Shown here piece after piece: positions 60,971-64,000 of a DNA stretch of 64,000 nt. A program made the translations under genes and the position numbers. Under the pieces are notes generated by a model. The model saw only the letters and a program-made list of their open reading frames with translations, was not told where the DNA came from and searched no databases. The DNA is from Lachnospiraceae bacterium (GTDB taxonomy: Bacteria > Bacillota_A > Clostridia > Lachnospirales > Lachnospiraceae). The stretch spans positions 1 to 64,000 of the forward strand of contig SFGN01000015.1 in NCBI GenBank assembly GCA_004556565.1, given 5' to 3'. The stretch's first letter is position 1. The number at the start of each line of letters is the position of its first letter.

Positions 60971-63085
60971 TTAAACATCCAGAATAAGACCCATCTCTTG
61001 TGTATATTTTTCCAGTGATTTCAACACAAAATATTCTTCCTTTGTATCTGCCGTCATCTCTCCTAACATTCCCGACGCATACATCTTCTTGAAATCATTT
61101 TCATCAATGTTTACACAATAATGTCCCATTTGCCTTACTAATTCTTTCGTAAAACCCTTTGTTTTTATTTGTGTTAATATTTTCTGAGCCTCTTCTTCTT
61201 TTGGAACGAAAACAGTTTTAGAAGTATCCTCAATCAACTTGAATTCCCTGGCCGCACCAGCGAATTGAAAATTACCCTTTCTAAATTTTTCCATTATTCC
61301 TTTTTTATCCAGATTATCCCCGCGAAAATGATACAGCATCTCAAAATATTTATTTATCGTATTCAATTCTTCCAGATTTCTGTTTTCTTCAAGCAGACTT
61401 TCTGTCACTTCCATTTGTTGTCTCTGCACTTGTACGAATTCTTGTTGATCCAGTTTAAAAATATACGTAAAGCATTCTGTATCCGTTCTTTTTCCTTCCC
61501 GGTTACATCTACCCGCGGCCTGTATAATAGAATCTACTCCTGCCAGTTGTCTGTATACCGTTTCAAAATCCAAGTCTACCCCAGCTTCTACAAGACTGGT
61601 AGACACCACAATACATTTTTCTTGTTTCTTTAATCGTTCTCTAATTTCATCCAGCACTTTCTTTCTATGAACAGGATACATGGATGTTGACAAATGATAT
61701 ACCCCTTCCCCCTTTATACTCTGATAAATACTTTGGACACGCTTTTTTGTATTCAGAATACAGAGCACTTGATTCTCCAGTTCCAATCTTTGAATCAATT
61801 CGCTTTGCATAATCTTGTTCAAATTTTTAATAGATACGCGTTTAAAAAAGGAAAATTGTTCATCCATTCGCACACATAATTCCGTAATCTTTATTTCTGA
61901 TGATAATAATTTTTTTAATGCAGGCTGTGTCGCTGTACATAATACAATACTGCTATGATAATAACGGATCAATTGCTCCAATGCAGCAATACATGGTTTC
62001 AGATAGTCATTGGGAATCATTTGTGCCTCATCAAAAATAATAACACTATTAGTCATATTATGTAATTTTCTACACTTAGATGGCTTATTTGAAAATAAGG
62101 ACTCAAAAAACTGCACATTCGTAGTTACTATTACCGGTTTATCCCAGTTTTCTGTTGCAAGCTGCATCGACTTCAATTCCTCGTTCAATTCATAATCAAC
62201 GGCATAATGACACTCCAATACATTATCTTTTCCCAGTATATCAGTAAATATCTTTGCATTTTGTTCAATAATACTGGTATATGGAATCACATATATGATT
62301 CGTTCCATATGATGTTCTTTCGCATGCTTTAAAGCAAATGCAAGTGAAGAAATTGTTTTTCCACCTCCGGTAGGAACAGTAAGCCGAAAAAGTCCTTTAT
62401 CCCCTTCACCCTTTTTAATACAATGCTGCAGTATTTCCGTTCTTCTCCCGTTTATCGTATTCAAGTCATGGTTATCCATCCATCCGGATATATACGATTC
62501 CAACTTTTCATACAACCTTTCCATCGGCTCTCCACTATCCCTGATACTTTCTCCATTCATGAATAGTTCTGTATCAATATAATCCGCATCAACAAGACAA
62601 GAATAAATCATTCTTATTAACATGCTGGCACAAAAATCCAAATTTTCTCCTTTAACCGGTTGAAAAGGCAAATTTTTTAATTTAGGTATCTCAATCTCCT
62701 GCGCAAATGCCTGATAATCCTCCAGTTTCTTTTTTAGCCTTCCCAACATTGTTCCCTGTGCACTCGTATCACTGACACCACCCGTATCAGGCAAACCTGC
62801 GTGATGTCCTGCAATACAATAGCTCAAAAACTGATATGCTCCTTTTTGCTCCCAGCACACTTTTGCTCCGGCTGTGGAATGGTCTACCTTTTCTTCTTTA
62901 CCATGAAGTCTTTCCTGAAATTTTATGGAATACTTTCCTATATCATGCAAAATTCCACAGCAATATCCCCATTCGTATGCTCCAAAACTATCCGCAAAAT
63001 TTCCGGAAAGAACTGCTGTATTTTTTAGATGTTCAAACAACATCTGTTCTTTTCCATTTTCATTAAGATGTGCTAAATATTCCAT
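60971..63085 (-). CDS. cas3: Type I-C CRISPR helicase-nuclease Cas3
   Basis: 704 residues, with both halves intact. The HD nuclease has GILHDIGKYS (about 45-54) and DHSTAGAK, with GHHAGLPD further on. The SF2 helicase follows with Walker A VPTGGGKTISS (about 237), Walker B IIFDEAQM (about 352), LCTATQPAL (motif III) and the C-terminal VEAGVDLDF and QAAGRCNREG motifs. Cas3 is recruited by Cas8c at targets, nicks and degrades DNA. It has its own extended -10 promoter and AGGAG site. In canonical I-C loci cas5 follows directly; here 265 non-coding bases and two cassette genes separate them, so cas3 and Cascade are under separate control. Confidence 0.97.
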   Translation of the reverse strand: MEYLAHLNENGKEQMLFEHLKNTAVLSGNFADSFGAYEWGYCCGILHDIGKYSIKFQERLHGKEEKVDHSTAGAKVCWEQKGAYQFLSYCIAGHHAGLPDTGGVSDTSAQGTMLGRLKKKLEDYQAFAQEIEIPKLKNLPFQPVKGENLDFCASMLIRMIYSCLVDADYIDTELFMNGESIRDSGEPMERLYEKLESYISGWMDNHDLNTINGRRTEILQHCIKKGEGDKGLFRLTVPTGGGKTISSLAFALKHAKEHHMERIIYVIPYTSIIEQNAKIFTDILGKDNVLECHYAVDYELNEELKSMQLATENWDKPVIVTTNVQFFESLFSNKPSKCRKLHNMTNSVIIFDEAQMIPNDYLKPCIAALEQLIRYYHSSIVLCTATQPALKKLLSSEIKITELCVRMDEQFSFFKRVSIKNLNKIMQSELIQRLELENQVLCILNTKKRVQSIYQSIKGEGVYHLSTSMYPVHRKKVLDEIRERLKKQEKCIVVSTSLVEAGVDLDFETVYRQLAGVDSIIQAAGRCNREGKRTDTECFTYIFKLDQQEFVQVQRQQMEVTESLLEENRNLEELNTINKYFEMLYHFRGDNLDKKGIMEKFRKGNFQFAGAAREFKLIEDTSKTVFVPKEEEAQKILTQIKTKGFTKELVRQMGHYCVNIDENDFKKMYASGMLGEMTADTKEEYFVLKSLEKYTQEMGLILDV

Positions 63086-63132
63086 TTTGTTTCTCCTGGT
63101 TCTAAACTTGCTTCTTATATTTGCATGACTAA

Positions 63133-63161
63133 ATTATACCACAGCACAATACTTCAACCAA
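63133..63161 (-). promoter_or_regulatory. cas3 promoter
   Basis: Minus strand: perfect extended -10 TGGTATAAT (TATAAT at 63138-63133). Seventeen bases upstream lies TTGGTT (63161-63156), a weak -35 box. It lies 48 bases before the cas3 ATG. No copy of the pseudo-spacer seed was seen here. Confidence 0.75.
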
Positions 63162-63188
63162 ACATTGTCTTTCAAAAAATGGAGAGCC

Positions 63189-63287
63189 TCATGCATTCCG
63201 CTTCCCTCTATCCATCGCTTTCAGCCCGGCGGGCGTTGCCGCCCAGCCGAAGCCTATAATATTAGATGGTGTCAAGATAGGACTAAA
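63189..63287 (-). other. GC-rich coding-like fragment, gene-free stretch 63162-63386
   Basis: The stretch upstream of cas3 holds no clear gene. A closed minus-strand frame without a start reads ...SNIIGFGWAATPAGLKAMDRG... and ends at 63189. It is much richer in GC than the flanking cas DNA. It looks like the tail of a lost gene or of a mobile element, but I do not recognise it. Confidence 0.3.
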
Positions 63288-63386
63288 CTTTTAATATGTT
63301 TATTTCTAATTTAATCATTTTATTCTCATAATCCTGCAGTTCATGAATAATATTATCAATAAATACAATTTCCTGTAACAACAACT

Positions 63387-63552
63387 TTATAATTCATACT
63401 TTTCCCTCATGCCGGCAATAACATCATCCGCAGACTTATAATTACCCTGTAATGCAGATAATCTTGATTTTAATTCCAAAAGCGCCCCCGATACCTTCTG
63501 CTGTGGTAATCATCGTGTTGATAGCATTTCCACCCATGGAGCCCCATTTCAT
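63387..63552 (-). pseudogene. Small downstream partner gene, probably frameshifted
   Basis: The ATG at 63552 overlaps the stop codon of the 63-residue gene (ATGA). The frame reads MKWGSMGGNAINTMITTAEG and then hits a run of five G. In the plus-one frame the sequence continues ALLELKSRLSALQGNY...ADDVIAGMREKYEL to a stop at 63387. Removing one G would give one 54-residue protein. Either a decayed gene or a sequencing error in a homopolymer. Confidence 0.4.
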
Positions 63553-63740
63553 GTGACTAATGTTTCCTGCGGTAGCAGATCTACCATATTTCTGGCGATG
63601 GCAGGCAGCATTCCAGCAATCTTTGCAAGAATCTCTGCACCTGTACCATCCTTTTCGGCCAGTTTGTTCTGTACCAAAGACAGAAACATTTCTACCAGTG
63701 CGCCGTAGTCGATTTCCTTAAGTTCAATGGTGATTTTCAT
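63549..63740 (-). CDS. Small hypothetical protein, 63 residues
   Basis: The ATG at 63740 follows CAGGAGGT at good spacing; an earlier in-frame ATG lacks a site. The product (MKITIELKEIDYGALVEMFL, then a short loop and IAGMLPAIARNMVDLLPQE) is an amphipathic helical protein with no recognised family. It is coupled to the frameshifted gene after it. It is about 460 bases upstream of cas3, and no link to CRISPR is evident. Confidence 0.65.
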   Translation of the reverse strand: MKITIELKEIDYGALVEMFLSLVQNKLAEKDGTGAEILAKIAGMLPAIARNMVDLLPQETLVT

Positions 63741-63919
63741 GTTGTATACCTCCTGTTTTATGAATGGAGTGTAGCATATCCTCATTTTTATCCTTTCAAT
63801 TTATTTCCAGACATTATAATCATGCGATCTCATTGAAAACACGGAAATAGTACGAATTAGGGGATTGCAGAAAAATCCTGCTTCGCAGGATGTATTCCAC
63901 ATTAGTAACAATAGAAAAG

Positions 63920-63967
63920 GGGATTACTTTTGGCGTGTAGCAAAAACCACACCCTCAAAGTAATCCC
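63920..63967 (-). terminator. Inverted repeat, possible terminator
   Basis: GGGATTACTTT (63920-63930) pairs with AAAGTAATCCC (63957-63967). On the minus strand it is followed by CCTTTTCT. It overlaps the end of the partial reading frame, so it may be that gene's terminator or the end of a mobile element. Confidence 0.5.
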
Positions 63968-64000
63968 TTACGGTTCTGTCAGATGCATCATCCATCTGCG
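63924..64000 (-). CDS. Possible 3' end of a gene running in from the right
   Basis: A minus-strand frame reads MDDASDRTVRDYFEGVVFA... to a TAA at 63926-63924. It enters from beyond the right edge. There is too little to assign a family. Confidence 0.3.
   Translation of the reverse strand, partial: QMDDASDRTVRDYFEGVVFATRQK

Overview
The window looks like a chromosomal segment of a gut Clostridia species, most likely a Lachnospiraceae member. This rests on moderate GC content, strong AGGAGG-type ribosome binding sites, large SLH-anchored glycan hydrolases, a leuS of Firmicutes type and a type I-C CRISPR-Cas operon. No species call is attempted.

Layout. 0-3 kb: leuS with promoter and terminator, then a decayed DNA glycosylase fragment. 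3-6.7 kb: a heterodimeric ABC exporter. 6.8-8.3 kb: a C-terminally truncated IS110-type transposase with its leader hairpin, and a 163-bp inverted-repeat element. 8.4-13.2 kb: a 1622-residue SLH-anchored GH20 hexosaminidase. 13.7-15.9 kb: a PD-(D/E)XK-type protein with a tetrapeptide repeat, and a zinc alcohol dehydrogenase. 15.9-43.5 kb: a large unusual gene neighbourhood (M48 protease, Ycf46-like AAA ATPase, several zinc-ribbon and coiled-coil membrane proteins, GH3 enzyme, C-type-lectin protein, transglutaminase lipoprotein, a 1326-residue membrane metalloprotease-like protein, a 1197-residue tubulin-like GTPase, a truncated VWA-type protein and a divergent TIR-TM-beta-propeller protein). 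43.7-52 kb: NYN/OST-HTH protein, phosphodiesterase, CAP-SLH protein and a second SLH-anchored GH20. 52.3-56.1 kb: hemerythrin, an isochorismatase-CinA fusion and a TrkA/RyR-like membrane protein. 56.3-63.1 kb: type I-C cas operon.

The most interesting signal is between cas3 and cas5. The adaptation genes are gone (cas4 is a stub; cas1, cas2 and an array are absent from the window), but cas3-cas5-cas8c-cas7 are intact. Between cas3 and cas5 lie a two-gene cassette (a DUF3990/ADP-ribosyltransferase-like protein and an overlapping partner) and a single degenerate 32-nt type I-C repeat (60851-60882). This repeat keeps the GTC start and the complete 11-nt handle TGGATTGAAAT. The sequence right after the handle (ATTTTAAGTTA) recurs at 60737-60747, directly behind a TTC, the canonical I-C PAM, and overlaps the -10 and start of a near-consensus promoter that drives the toxin-like gene and the downstream Cascade genes. 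This is the architecture of a CRISPR-guided repressor RNA (CreA/CreR type). Here it would control a protein toxin-like cassette and/or autorepress cas5-8-7.

How the genes may work together. The 16-43 kb block repeats the same themes (zinc ribbons, single membrane anchors, coiled coils, AAA and tubulin-like NTPases, proteases and glycan or lectin domains outside), which suggests one envelope-associated machine, with a TIR protein next to it. The two GH20 proteins and the CAP protein share SLH anchors and would sit on the cell surface, trimming host or dietary N-acetylhexosamine glycans.
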